Positions 18,601 through 28,470 of a DNA stretch of 64,000 nt are shown one piece after another; positions within the stretch are counted from its first letter, which is position 1, and every line of letters begins with the position of its first letter. This DNA comes from CAWBVG01 sp963792175. Lineage in GTDB: Bacteria; Acidobacteriota; Vicinamibacteria; Vicinamibacterales; CAVVIG01. The DNA lies in NCBI GenBank assembly GCA_963792175.1, contig CAWBVG010000003.1, forward strand, positions 1 to 64,000, read 5' to 3'. The position numbers and the translations under genes are program-made. The notes below the pieces were generated by a model. The model was given only the letters and a program-made list of their open reading frames with translations, had not been told where the DNA came from and searched no databases.

Positions 18601-18982
18601 CGGGAACATCCAGGACGTCGCGCGCGGCACCAACGGGACCTTACGCGCGAACTACGACGGCGCTCCGATCGCGATCGACGATCCGACGGCGTTGCTGTTC
18701 TTCAACGCCGCGGCGTTCTCGATTCCGGCGCCGGGCACGTTTGGGAACGCGGGCCGCAACATCATCATCGGACCTGGATCGTCGGTGATGAACCTGGGGT
18801 TGACGCGCAACCTGACCTGGGGTCAGACGCGCGGGCTGTCGATCCAGGTGCTGGCCAGCAACCTATTCAACGATGTGCAGTTCGCGTCGATCGACACGAA
18901 CATCAACTCGCCGACGTTCGGACGTGTGACGGCGGTCCGGCCGATGCGGCGCGTGCAGATACTGACCCGATTCCGGTTCTGA
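15674..18982 (+). CDS. TonB-dependent receptor-like outer-membrane protein with carboxypeptidase-regulatory domain
   Basis: An intact protein of 1102 aa with a GTG start and an N-terminal signal peptide ending near PGAQAPSG. Residues about 35-115 form a carboxypeptidase-regulatory-like (CNA-B type) domain (GSVTASRQPLPGVVVTLRDG). A plug-like region and a long beta-barrel follow, ending in the terminal phenylalanine of LTRFRF typical of outer-membrane barrels. Two Gly/Arg-rich low-complexity stretches (about residues 235-275 and 435-460) interrupt the plug and barrel. The ligand is unknown. It is convergent with the efflux operon. Confidence 0.9.
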   Translation: MASIRRIRAWRAIAYVSCLTCAVIRPVIPGAQAPSGCTVNGSVTASRQPLPGVVVTLRDGQGRTLDASSSGADGAFVVNAPSSGSFTLTALLVAFAPISREIAIDPTSCAQRVDLTMTLASRAAPATPAEGREAARPPLAARGVGGRGQAAAAAGRQPFQSLALVADPSVRAEPETATGTAEALLPPGFSIEASADSVTAFGNTQATAGFFGPNGPGNFAERFGFGNGFGDAASSDAGGPGARGGPGGFGGRGFGPGGPGGPFGRGGRGNQIRGAVFQSFDTSALDTAPYPLNGAASKPDYFQQRFGATLGGPLVIGKLVNSPRTFFFLNYTGNHSRNPFDEYSTVPSLAERGGDLSAFGGVLLDPVTHQPFANNQIPAARIDPAARSLLDLFPTPNQPGDRQNFHTVTTTTSQLDDINLRFVHAFGAVPQRGQGGGRGGVAGGRGGGGRGGGGGRPGASNLNVTIHYRHADNTSANAFPALGGSSSASAWDIPVNYSFTKKGLTHSARFGFNRQHAETQNLFGGVLDVAGAAGLAGVSTDPFDWGAPSLSFSTIAGVRDTNPTMRTDRTWSVGDTIVKIRGAHTLRFGGDYRSIHADSRADANARGSFVFTGLYTGVDFADFLLGLPQQASVQYGPLLDRFRSRSADVFVQDDWRASDKVTVNAGLRYQYFSPVSEADDRLATLDTAPGFTDAVRVIAGANGPFSGALPDTIVRPFRSGFAPRVGIAWRPKAGTVVRTGYGVNYNAGAYQTIAQQLAGQPPFAVTDTVLGSSPAAPLETVLLASQPATTTNTYGVDPNYRLGSVQIWNLDVQRDLTRTIQAGIGYTGSKGSNLDILRAPNRGPGGLSIPGVAPFIWESSEGDSILHSLTVRLRKRLTKGVAVGGSYTLSRSIDDASSIGGGAGTVAQNDRDLAAERGLSSFDQRHRFSADFTYELPFGANKSWFTSGRAASLFGDWQVNGTLQLASGTPFTARVLGNIQDVARGTNGTLRANYDGAPIAIDDPTALLFFNAAAFSIPAPGTFGNAGRNIIIGPGSSVMNLGLTRNLTWGQTRGLSIQVLASNLFNDVQFASIDTNINSPTFGRVTAVRPMRRVQILTRFRF

Positions 18983-19012
18983 GAGATGACCGACCGTTAA
19001 ACCAATCGCTGG

Positions 19013-20491
19013 TCACTTCGACGACTGCGATGGCAGTTGGGACGCATCCCATCCGCCGCCGAGGGCCTCGATCAGCAGCACGCTCGCCGTCCGCCTCCGC
19101 GTCAGGATGTCGAGCTCCTGCCGCTGGGTTTGAAGCGCAGCGGCCTGCACCACAATGACCTGCAGGTAGTCCGCGGTCCCCGCCGTGTATTGGAGCCTGA
19201 CGATGTCGAGCGTTTCCTGGGCGGCCTTCACCGCCTCCGCTTCGGCTGCCGATTCCTGCTCCAGAATTCGCAGTGTCGACAACTGGTCCTCGACCTGTTG
19301 AAACGCCGTCAGCACCGTCTGCCGGTAGGTGGCAACCGATTCATCGTACGCCGCTTCCGATAGGTCGACCTGGGCGCGCCGTTTGCCTCCGTCGAACAGC
19401 GTGGCTGCCAACTGGGGCCCGACCGCCCAGAAGCGGCTCGGGAGGCTGAACCACTGCGCGAGGCTCGTGCTCTCGAATCCTCCCGTTGCGCTCAGCATCA
19501 GCACTGGAAAGAAGGCGGCCTTCGCGACGCCGATCTGTTCGTTCGCGGCGGCGATGGCCCGCTCCATCGCCGTCACGTCGGGCCGACGTTCCATCAGCGT
19601 GGACGGCAGACCTAACGGAATCACCGGCGGTGGCGTCGTGACCACCAGAACAGGGATCGACAGGCTCGCCGGGGTTTCCCCGATGAGGGTGGCGATCGCG
19701 TGCTCGAACTGCGCGCGCCCGACGCCGACGTCGATGAGCTGCGCGCGCGTCGACGCCAGTTGCGTTTTTGCCAGTGCGACATCGGCGCCCGACGCAATCC
19801 CGGCGGCGAACCGGTCCTCGGTCAGCTGCACCGACTGTTGATACACCGTCAGCGTGCGCCTCAACAGGTCGGCGTCGGCGTCAAGTCCGTGAAGCTCGAA
19901 GTAGATCTGGGCGAGCTGCGATTGATAAACGAGCTTCGCGTTCTCGAGGTCTGCCGCCGACGCCTGCGCGGTTGCGGCATTTGCGGCCACACTGCGGCGG
20001 ATGCTGCCCCAGACGTCCGCCTGATACGAGAGGTCGACGGGCATCGAGTAGTCGACGCGCGATCCGCTGGCAGTGGTTGGGGAGCCGACCGCATTCGGGC
20101 TGGACGCCGTGTTCGCGTTGATCACGCTTCCGCGCGCGGATGTGCTCGAGTTGTGGCTGGCAATGACGGCGGGTGTCGCGGTGAGGGTCGGAAAGAGCGC
20201 GGCACGCGCAATCCGCACCTGATCGCGCGCCTCGCGGTATCGTGCCATCGCCGCAATCACGTTCTGGTTCGAGAGCTCGACCCGCGATTCGAGTGCGTTC
20301 AGCTGGGGATCGTTGTACATCTCCCACCAGCGGCCGCGGGGAATCCCCTCATTCGGCTCCGCCTCCTTCCAGCCGGCCGGTGGCGCCTCCGTGAACGCCG
20401 GCACGCCTGCGATCGGAGGGCGATGGTAGGTCGGCCCGACTGTGCAGCCAGCCGCGGAAAGCGCCAGTGCCAACGCAGCGATTCGACGCAT
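19013..20491 (-). CDS. Outer-membrane efflux factor, NodT/OprM family lipoprotein
   Basis: A protein of 492 aa. The start at 20491 is fixed by a TGATG overlap with the RND pump stop. The signal ends in the lipobox SAAGC, and the mature protein begins CTVGPTYHRP, as in OprM/NodT proteins. Two OEP coiled-coil/barrel repeats follow (for example MERRPDVTAMERAIAAANEQ). It forms the trimeric outer-membrane channel for the RND pumps encoded just upstream and is the last gene of the operon. Confidence 0.95.
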   Translation of the reverse strand: MRRIAALALALSAAGCTVGPTYHRPPIAGVPAFTEAPPAGWKEAEPNEGIPRGRWWEMYNDPQLNALESRVELSNQNVIAAMARYREARDQVRIARAALFPTLTATPAVIASHNSSTSARGSVINANTASSPNAVGSPTTASGSRVDYSMPVDLSYQADVWGSIRRSVAANAATAQASAADLENAKLVYQSQLAQIYFELHGLDADADLLRRTLTVYQQSVQLTEDRFAAGIASGADVALAKTQLASTRAQLIDVGVGRAQFEHAIATLIGETPASLSIPVLVVTTPPPVIPLGLPSTLMERRPDVTAMERAIAAANEQIGVAKAAFFPVLMLSATGGFESTSLAQWFSLPSRFWAVGPQLAATLFDGGKRRAQVDLSEAAYDESVATYRQTVLTAFQQVEDQLSTLRILEQESAAEAEAVKAAQETLDIVRLQYTAGTADYLQVIVVQAAALQTQRQELDILTRRRTASVLLIEALGGGWDASQLPSQSSK

Positions 20492-23400
20492 CACGCGTCT
20501 CCTGGTCGGGCCGCGGTTAGCCATGCGCTTGCCGCTCGCAGCTTCCGCCAATGCTGCAGCCGGTCGAAATAGAGATAGACCACGGGCGTCGTATAGAGCG
20601 TGAGAACCTGGCTGACGATCAGCCCGCCGATGATGGTGATGCCGAGGGGCCGCCGCAGTTCCGACCCGGTGCCAGCACCAATCGCCAACGGCAGCGCGCC
20701 CAGCATCGCCGCCATCGTGGTCATGAGAATCGGTCGAAAGCGCAGGAGGCAGGCTTCGAAGATGGCGTCGCGGGGGCTCTTGCCTTCGTGCCGCTCGGCC
20801 GCCAACGCGAAATCCACCATCATGATCGCGTTCTTCTTGACGATGCCGATGAGCAGAATGATTCCGATCATCGCAATCACCGTGAGATCGGTGTGCGTGA
20901 TCATCAGCGCCAGAAGCGCTCCGACACCGGCGGACGGAATCGTCGACAGGATCGTGATCGGATGAACGTAGCTTTCGTACAGCACGCCGAGCACGATGAA
21001 GACGGCCGCCAGGGCCGTCGCAATCAGGACCGGTTCGTTGTCGAGCGATTCGCGGTAGGCCTGGGCGGTGCCGACGAACATCGTGTGAATGGTTCCCGGC
21101 AGCCCGATGTGCCTGGCGGCCCGATCGATCGCGCTGACCGCATCACCGAGCGCGATACCGCGTCCCAGGTTGAACGAGATCGTCACGGCGGGAAAGAGCC
21201 CCTGATGGTTGACGGACAGCGGCGCGGTCGCCGGCGACCAGCTGGCAAAGGCGCTCAGCGGCACTGCCCGGCCCTGCGGCGACTGCACGAACAACCCGTT
21301 CAACGACATCGCGCTCTGCCAGTACTGCGGTGCGACCTCCATGACCACGTGGTACTGATTCCGGCCGCGATACATCGTCGAGACCTGGCGCTGTCCGAAC
21401 GCGTCGGACAGCGTCGCGTCGATCAGTGAGGGCGCAATGCCGTACCGTGCGGCCTCCTCGCGGTCGTAGTCCACGAGTGCCTGCAGCCCGTGGTTCTGCT
21501 GATCGCTGTTCACGTCGCTGATGATCGGGATGTGCTGCAGCTCCTGCAGCATTCTGGGTGCGTAGGTGGTCAGATCGGGAAGGTTGTCGCCCTGCATCGT
21601 GAACTGGTACTGGGCATTGCTCTGGCGGCCGCCGACGCGGACGTCCTGCGAGGACTGCAGATAGAGCGTCGCGCCCGGTATCCGCCCCAGCCTCGGTCGA
21701 AGACGCCCGATGACTTCGTCTGCGCGCGCATTCCGCTCGGCGAGCGGCTTCAGCGCGATGAACAGCCGCGCCGTGTTCGTCGTTCCTCCGCCGCCGCTGA
21801 ACCCGACCGTGTTCGCCACCGCCGGATCGGCCCTGACGATCTCCATCATTCGCAGCAACAGGTCATTCATCGACTGGAACGAGCTGCCCTGATCGGCCTG
21901 AATCGATCCATTGATGCGGCCGGTATCCTGCTGGGGGAAAAACCCCTTCGAGCACACTCAGGAAGAGGTAACCAGTCAAACCGATCGTGCCGATCAGGAT
22001 GAGGAGCGTGACGACGGCGTACCGCAGCACGACCTCGAGCGTGCGGCCGTATGCGCTGACGACGGCCGCGAACATGCGTTCGCTCCATTGGTAAAGGCGC
22101 CCGTGACGCTCCGGCTTCGTGAGCAGATGCGCGCACATCATCGGCGTGGCGGTCAGCGAGACCACCATGGAGATCACGATCGCCGCCGCCATGGTGACCG
22201 CGAACTCGCGGAACAGACGTCCGACGATTCCACTCATGAGCAGGATCGGAATGAACACCGCCACCAGCGAGAGGCTCATCGACATCACGGTGAAGCCGAT
22301 TTCCTTCGCCCCTTCGAGCGCCGCTTCGAGCGGTCCCTTCCCCTGTTCCCGGTAGCGGGTGATGTTCTCGATCACCACGATCGCATCGTCGACGACGAAG
22401 CCGGTGGAGATCGTCAGTGCCATCAGCGAGAGGTTGTCGATGCCGTAGCCGAGCAGATACATGGCTCCGAACGTGCCGATCAGCGAGAGCGGGACGGCGA
22501 CGCTCGGGATCATCGCCGTTCGCGGGCTGCGGAGGAACGCGAACACGACGAGAACGACGAGGACGATCGAGATGATCAGCGCACGCTCGATGTCGTGCAC
22601 TGATGCCCGGATGGTCGTCGTCTGGTCGATGACCACGTCGACGTCAATGGCCGGCGGGATGGCGGCCTGCACGCGCGGCAGCACCTCCCGAACGGCGTCG
22701 ACGGTCGTGATGATGTTGGCGCCCGGCTGCCGGAAGATGATCACCATGACCGCCGGCTCGCCGTTGACGTAGCCGGCCGTCCGGATGTCCTCGATCGAAT
22801 CTTCGGCGGCCCCGACGTCCCGGATACGAACCGGCGCGCCGTTCCGGTACGCGACGATCAGCGGCGAGTAGTCGATGGCTTTCAATAGTTGATCGTTGGC
22901 GCCGATCTCCCAGCGCTGGTTGCCAGCCGACACCTGCCCCTTGGGCGTGTTCGCGTTGGTCGCGGCGATCGCCGATCGAACCTGCTCGAGGCCGATGCCG
23001 TACTTGCTCAGCATCGACGGATTCAGTTCGACGCGGACCGCAGGCAGCGCTCCGCCGCCGACCACCACCTGACCGACGCCGCGAATCCGCGAGAGCGACT
23101 GGGCCATGACCGTCGAGGCGGCGTCGTAGATCTGTCCCTTGCTCAGCGACGACGAGGTCAGCGACAGAATCATGATCGGCGAATCGGCCGGATTCACTTT
23201 CCGGTAGTTGGGGTTCGACGGCAGATTCGCCGGCAGATAGCCGCGGGCGGCGTTGATCGCCGCCTGGACGTCGCGGGCGGCGGCGTCGATGTCGCGGTCG
23301 AGATCGAACTGCAGCGTGATGGTGGTCGAGCCGAGCGAGCTCGACGAGGTCATTTCCGTGACCGCGGCGATGCGCCCGAACTGCCGCTCCAGAGGCGTGG

Positions 23401-23590
23401 CCACCGACGATGCCATGGTCTCTGGGCTCGCGCCCGGCAGCGACGCGGACACGGAGATCGTCGGAAAATCCACCTGCGGAAGCGGCGACACCGGCAGCAA
23501 TTCGAACGCGACCGCGCCGGCCAGGCCGAGTGCGACCATCAGCAGCGTGGTCGCGACCGGCCGGCGAATGAACGGGGCGGAGATGTTCAC
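20491..23590 (-). CDS. RND efflux permease, MdtC-like (one frameshift)
   Basis: An inner-membrane proton-driven drug exporter of about 1032 aa after repair. The GTG start at 23590 overlaps the stop of the preceding RND gene (GTGA). The N-terminus MNISAPFIRRPVATTLLMVA and the TM4 proton-relay motif GFVVDDAIVVIENI are clear. One extra base near 21945 shifts the frame just before KGFFPQQDTGRI; length modulo three agrees with a single insertion. The C-terminal half carries the second TM block (LIGIVKKNAIMMVDFAL). With its partner it probably forms a heterotrimeric pump like MdtBC. Confidence 0.93.
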
Positions 23591-26500
23591 GGGCGGCCGG
23601 CCTCGGACGAAGTCTCTCCGTGCCGCGAGAACCGCGCGGCCAGGCGATCGAACCAGAGGTAGATGACCGGCGTCGTGTAGAGCGTGAGCAACTGACTCAC
23701 GAGGAGGCCGCCGACGATGGCGATGCCGAGCGGACGCCGAAGCTCCGAGCCGGTTCCGGAGCCGAGGGCGAGCGGGATCCCGCCGAACAGCGCCGCCAGC
23801 GTGGTCATCATGATCGGCCTGAAGCGAAGCAGGCTGGCTTCGCGGATCGCGTCGATCGGTGTCTTGTGCTCCTCGCGCTCGGCTTCGAGCGCGAAGTCGA
23901 TCATCATGATCGCGTTCTTCTTCACGATGCCGATCAGCAGCACGAATCCAATCAGCGCGATGATGCTGAAATCAGTGCCGGTCAGGAGCAGCAGCACCAG
24001 GGCGCCCACGCCGGCGGAGGGCAGTGTCGAGAGAATCGTCAGTGGATGAATGTAGCTCTCGTACAGCACCCCGAGGACGATGTAGACGGTGATGATCGCC
24101 GCAAGTATCAGCAGCGGCTCGTTGCGCAGCGAGCTCTCGAAGGCCTCGGCGGCTCCCTGGAACTGCCCCTGAATGCTGGCCGGCATGGACAGTTCGGCCT
24201 TCGCCTTGTACACGGCGTCGACCGCCGCCCCGAGCGACGCCCCGTGCGCCAGATTGAACGACAGCGTCACAACCGGAAACTGGCCCTGATGGTTCACCGT
24301 CATGGGGGCCGTCGTCTGTTCGACGCGAACCAGCGCGCTCAGCGGTGCCTGGTTGCCGTTGGGAAAACTGATCGAGGACGCGGCGGGGCCGCCGCCGAAC
24401 GCGGTCGTGGCGCTCGCCGTCGCGATGGCGCTTGGCGATGTCGACGTCGCCGGCGTGCCGATCGGCGATCGACCGGACGTGCCGCCGGCGAGACCGCCCG
24501 AGACCACGCCGATGTTGGTGGACGGTGATGGGGCCGTCGCGATGCCCGAGCGAATGAAGAGGTCGCGCAGATCGACGGTATGCTCTCGAAACTGCGGCTC
24601 GACCTCGAGGATCACGTGATACTGATTCAACTGCGTGAACATCGTCGAGATCTGACGCTGGCCGTACGAGTCGTAGAGCGTCTGATCGATGAAGGCCGGC
24701 GTGATCCCCAGGCGTGAAGCGGCGTCACGATCGATCACGAGCTGTGCGCGGAGACCGAGCGCCTGCTGGTCGCTGGCGGCGTCGCGGATGTCCGGCAGCT
24801 GCTGCAGCTTCGCCAGCATCCGCGGCGCCCACTCGTGCAGTTCGTCGACGTTCGGGTCTTCGAGGGTGTACTGAAACTGCGTGCGGCTGACCCGATCGTC
24901 CACGGTGATGTCCTGGACCGGCTGCATGTAGACGCGCAGTCCCGCAATATCCGCCAGCGCCGGCTGGAGTCGACCGATGATCTCCGTGGCGTTCGCGTCG
25001 ACGTTGTTCGAGCGGCTTCAAGTTGATCAGCAGGCGGCCGTTGTTGAGCGTGGTGTTGGTCTGATCGATGCCGACGAACGAGGACAGGTGTTCGACCGCA
25101 GGGTCCCTGGTGATGATGTTGACCGCCTGTTGCTGGAGCTTCACCATCTCCGGAAACGACACGCTCTCGGCGGCCACCGAGACGGCCTGGATGACGCCGG
25201 TGTCCTGCACCGGAAAGAACCCCTTCGGCACGATGACGAACAGCAGCGCGGTCAGCGCCAGCGTGGCGAGCGAAGCCGACCAGCATCAGCGTCTGATGCC
25301 TGAGGACGACGTCGAGCGTGCGGCCATAACCCTGGATGATCCGATCGAACGCACGCTCGGACCACCGATAGAACCGGCCACGGTCGTCATCCGGCGTGTT
25401 CGTGAGCAGCCGCGCCGCCATCATCGGCGTCAGCGTGAGCGACACCGCTGCCGAAATCAGGATCGTCACCGCGAGCGTGACGGCGAATTCGCGGAACAGA
25501 CGCCCGACGATGTCGCCCATGAACAGCAGCGGAATGAGCACGGCGATCAGCGACACCGTCAGCGAGATGATCGTGAAGCCGATCTGTTCCGAGCCATGCA
25601 GGGCGGCCTCGATCGGCGATTCCCCCTTCTCGATGAACCGTGCGATGTTCTCGATCATCACGATCGCATCGTCCACGACGAAGCCGGTCGAGATGGTGAG
25701 GGCCATCAGCGTCAGGTTGTTCAGGCTGTAGCCGAGGAGGTACATCACGGCGAACGTGCCGACGAGTCGACAGCGGAACCGCGACGCTCGGAATGATCGT
25801 CGCCGACCGCCGTGCGCAGGAACAGGAAGATCACGGCGACCACGAGGACGATCGTGAGCATCAGCGAGAACTCCACGTCCCTGACGGACGCGCGGATGGT
25901 GGTGGTGCGGTCGGTCAGAATGGCGACCGTGACGGCGGCCGGCAGCGATTCGGTCAGCGTCGGCAGCAGCGTCTTGATGCGATCGACGACCGTGATGATG
26001 TTGGCGCCCGGCTGGCGCTGCACGTTGAGGATGATGGCCGGCGTGTCGTTCATCGTCGCGGCCTGGCGGACGTCCTCGGTGGAATCAGTGACGGTCGCGA
26101 CGTTCTTCAGGCGGACCGGCGCACCGTTCCGGTACGCGACGACCACCTCCGCGTAGCCGTCGCTCGAGAGGAGCTGATCGTTGGCCCCAATCTGATAGTT
26201 CTGGTGCCGGGCCGTCGAAGCTGCCTTTGGCCTGGTTGACGTTGGTCGCCGCGACCGCCGTCCGCACGTCTTCGAGATTCAAGCCGTAGGCGGCGAGCGC
26301 GGTCGGATTCGCGCTGATGCGAATCGCCGGCTTCTGGCCTCCGCAGAGCGTCACCAGCCCGACGCCAGGCAGCTGCGAGATCTTCGGTGCGAGACGGGTG
26401 TCGGCCAGATCCTGGACCGTCGACAGCGGCACCGTGTCCGACGTGAGCGCCAGCGTGAGAATCGGCGCATCCGCCGGATTCACCTTGCTGTAGATCGGCG

Positions 26501-26877
26501 GCGTCGGCAGATCCGCCGGTAGAAAGGTGCCGGCGCCGTTGATCGATTGTTGCACCTCCTGCTCGGCGACGTCGATGCTCAACTCGAGCGCAAACTGCAG
26601 CGTCACGATGGAGAGTCCCGTCGAACTCGTCGACGTCATCTGCTGGAGCCCCGGCATCTGGCCGAACTGCCGCTCGAGCGGAGCGGTCACCGACGACGCC
26701 ATCACGTCGGGGCTGGCGCCGGGGTAGGTCGTCGCAACCTGGATCGTCGGGTAGTCGACTTCCGGCAGCGCGGATACCGGGAGCTGTCGGTACGCCACGA
26801 GCCCGGCCAGCAGGACGGCGACCATCAAGCAGCGACGTTGCGACCGGCCGGAGGATGAACGTCCGCGACGGGTTCAT
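23587..26877 (-). CDS. RND efflux permease, MdtB-like (several frameshifts)
   Basis: The second RND pump, with the N-terminus MNPSRTFILRPVATSLL. Frame breaks occur near 26825, 26210, 25765, 25275 and 25015; after each, the family sequence resumes in another frame (KGSFDGP to QIGANDQLL; LRTAV to MMYLLGYSLNNL; then KGFFPVQDTGV; then the conserved C-terminal half). The proton-relay motif GFVVDDAIVMIENI is present. It carries an unusual Ser/Thr/Ala/Gly-rich insert of about 55 residues (about 24360-24530) between DLFIRS and GNQAPLSALVR, where related pumps are short. The total length is a multiple of three, so the errors cancel. Confidence 0.88.
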
Positions 26878-26958
26878 CGTGTGCTGCCGCGGGGGCCCTT
26901 CCCGGTCGTCGCCACGGCGCCGGCACGTGGTGGATGGCTCGTCCGTGCGTCTTCGCTT

Positions 26959-28173
26959 TCATTCTCGGGCCAGCGACGTGGCGACCCTGCTGCCCGGCCG
27001 CAGCCGGTCCACGCCCTGGATCACCACCAGCTCGTTCGGCGAGATTCCCAGGACGACCTCCGAGCGCTCAGCGTCCGCCGTGCCGAGCGTCACGTTCCGG
27101 AGCGCCACCGTTTGATCGCGTGTCACGACGTAGACGAACGTCGTGAGCGCGTTGCGCTGGACGGCGGCGTTCGGAATCAGCGTCACGCCTCGCCGTTCCT
27201 GAACCAGCATTCGTGCATTCACGAACTGGTTCGGAAACAACGCGTCGTCCCGATTGGGTGCGGTCGCGCGAAGTTTCAGCGTGCCAGTGGTCTGGTCGAT
27301 CTGGTTGTCGAGCGTGGTCAGCTCGCCGCTGGCGAGGACGTCGGTGCCGTCGCGATCCATCGCGTCCACGCGGAGCGACCTGCCCGCCTTGAGCGGCGCC
27401 CTCACCTCGGCGACCTGCTGTTCGGGAATCGTGAAGATGACGCTGATGGGCTGCGTCTGCGTGATGACGAGCAGCGGCGTGTTCGCGGCGGCAGATACCA
27501 TGTTGCCGGGATCGACGAGACGAAGACCGATGCGTCCCGAAATCGGCGCGGTGATGTGACAGTAGTCGAGGTTCAGCTTTGCGCTGTCGATGGCCGCCTG
27601 ATCGGTTTTCAGCGTCGCCTCGTCCTGGGCGACGGTCGCGCGTTGTGTCTGCAGGATCTGCTGAGCGATGGCGTTCTTCGCGATCAGCGATTCGTAGCGC
27701 TCCAGGTCGATCCGCGCGTTCTGGAGGGCCGCCTGGTCCTTGAGCAGCTGCGCCTCCGCCTGTTCGAGCTGCACCTGAAAGGGGCGCGGATCGATCTCGA
27801 CGAGCGGCGCGCCCTGCCGCACCATCTGGCCTTCCTTGTATGCGACGGTCATCAGCTGGCCATCCACTCGTGTCCTGACCTCCACGGTGTTGATCGGCGT
27901 GACCGTACCCAGCCCGGTGACGTAGTCACCGATGTCGCCTCTTTCCGCTCGGGCGACGACGACCGGCACCGGCGGCGGCGTCCCTGGCGCCGCGGTCTGC
28001 CTGGACTCGCTTCGCCGCCATACGAACGCGCTGGCGAGCCCGACCAGAAGGGCCAGCGCGAGCCACGCGAACCAATGGCTCGAGCCTGTGGTGGGACTTG
28101 ATGCGGACGGCTTTCGAGTTGAATCAGGGCCTGCCGGCGAATTCGGCGGCGCGGGATCGCTTGTTTCGGCCAT
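26959..28173 (-). CDS. RND membrane fusion protein, MdtA-like
   Basis: A protein of 404 aa and first gene of the efflux operon. One N-terminal membrane anchor (WLALALLVGLASAFVW) is followed by the lipoyl/barrel-sandwich domain (RTRVDGQLMTVAYKEGQMV), a coiled-coil hairpin rich in Gln/Ala (about residues 130-205) and beta-barrel domains (NLDYCHITAPISGRIGLR). It links the inner-membrane RND pumps to the outer-membrane channel. An 81-bp gap separates it from the first pump gene. Confidence 0.95.
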   Translation of the reverse strand: MAETSDPAPPNSPAGPDSTRKPSASSPTTGSSHWFAWLALALLVGLASAFVWRRSESRQTAAPGTPPPVPVVVARAERGDIGDYVTGLGTVTPINTVEVRTRVDGQLMTVAYKEGQMVRQGAPLVEIDPRPFQVQLEQAEAQLLKDQAALQNARIDLERYESLIAKNAIAQQILQTQRATVAQDEATLKTDQAAIDSAKLNLDYCHITAPISGRIGLRLVDPGNMVSAAANTPLLVITQTQPISVIFTIPEQQVAEVRAPLKAGRSLRVDAMDRDGTDVLASGELTTLDNQIDQTTGTLKLRATAPNRDDALFPNQFVNARMLVQERRGVTLIPNAAVQRNALTTFVYVVTRDQTVALRNVTLGTADAERSEVVLGISPNELVVIQGVDRLRPGSRVATSLARE

Positions 28174-28267
28174 GCGCCGATGCGTCAGTCACGGACAGAT
28201 GGCTTCGTGCAAGTTGTGTTCCCAGCGAGGCGCTCCTATCTTCAATGATTGCAACGATTGCGGGGTG

Positions 28268-28307
28268 CCGCCATTGGCGGGATCTCGTCGCTGACAACTC
28301 GTTGTCA
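28268..28307. promoter_or_regulatory. Palindromic operator candidates upstream of the efflux operon
   Basis: Two inverted repeats lie in the divergent region between the efflux operon and the VWFA gene: ccgccattggcgg (28268-28280, 6-1-6) and tgacaactcgttgtca (28292-28307, half-sites TGACAA/TTGTCA, 4-nt spacer). Half-sites of this kind suit TetR- or MarR-type repressors that commonly control RND operons, but no regulator gene is adjacent. The rest of 28174-28470 shows no gene. Confidence 0.35.
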
Positions 28308-28470
28308 ATGCCGTGACCCGGATAGGGTTGGTGTGGACTGTCGTGTTTGCTACGAACGTGGCGCCGTTGGTTTGACCTGGGTCTCGACGCCGATGTGGCC
28401 TGCAGCGGCCAGACGCTATCCTTCTGAGAACTTTAGACATCCGCGCTATGTCCCGCCTTAAACTGAAGTC

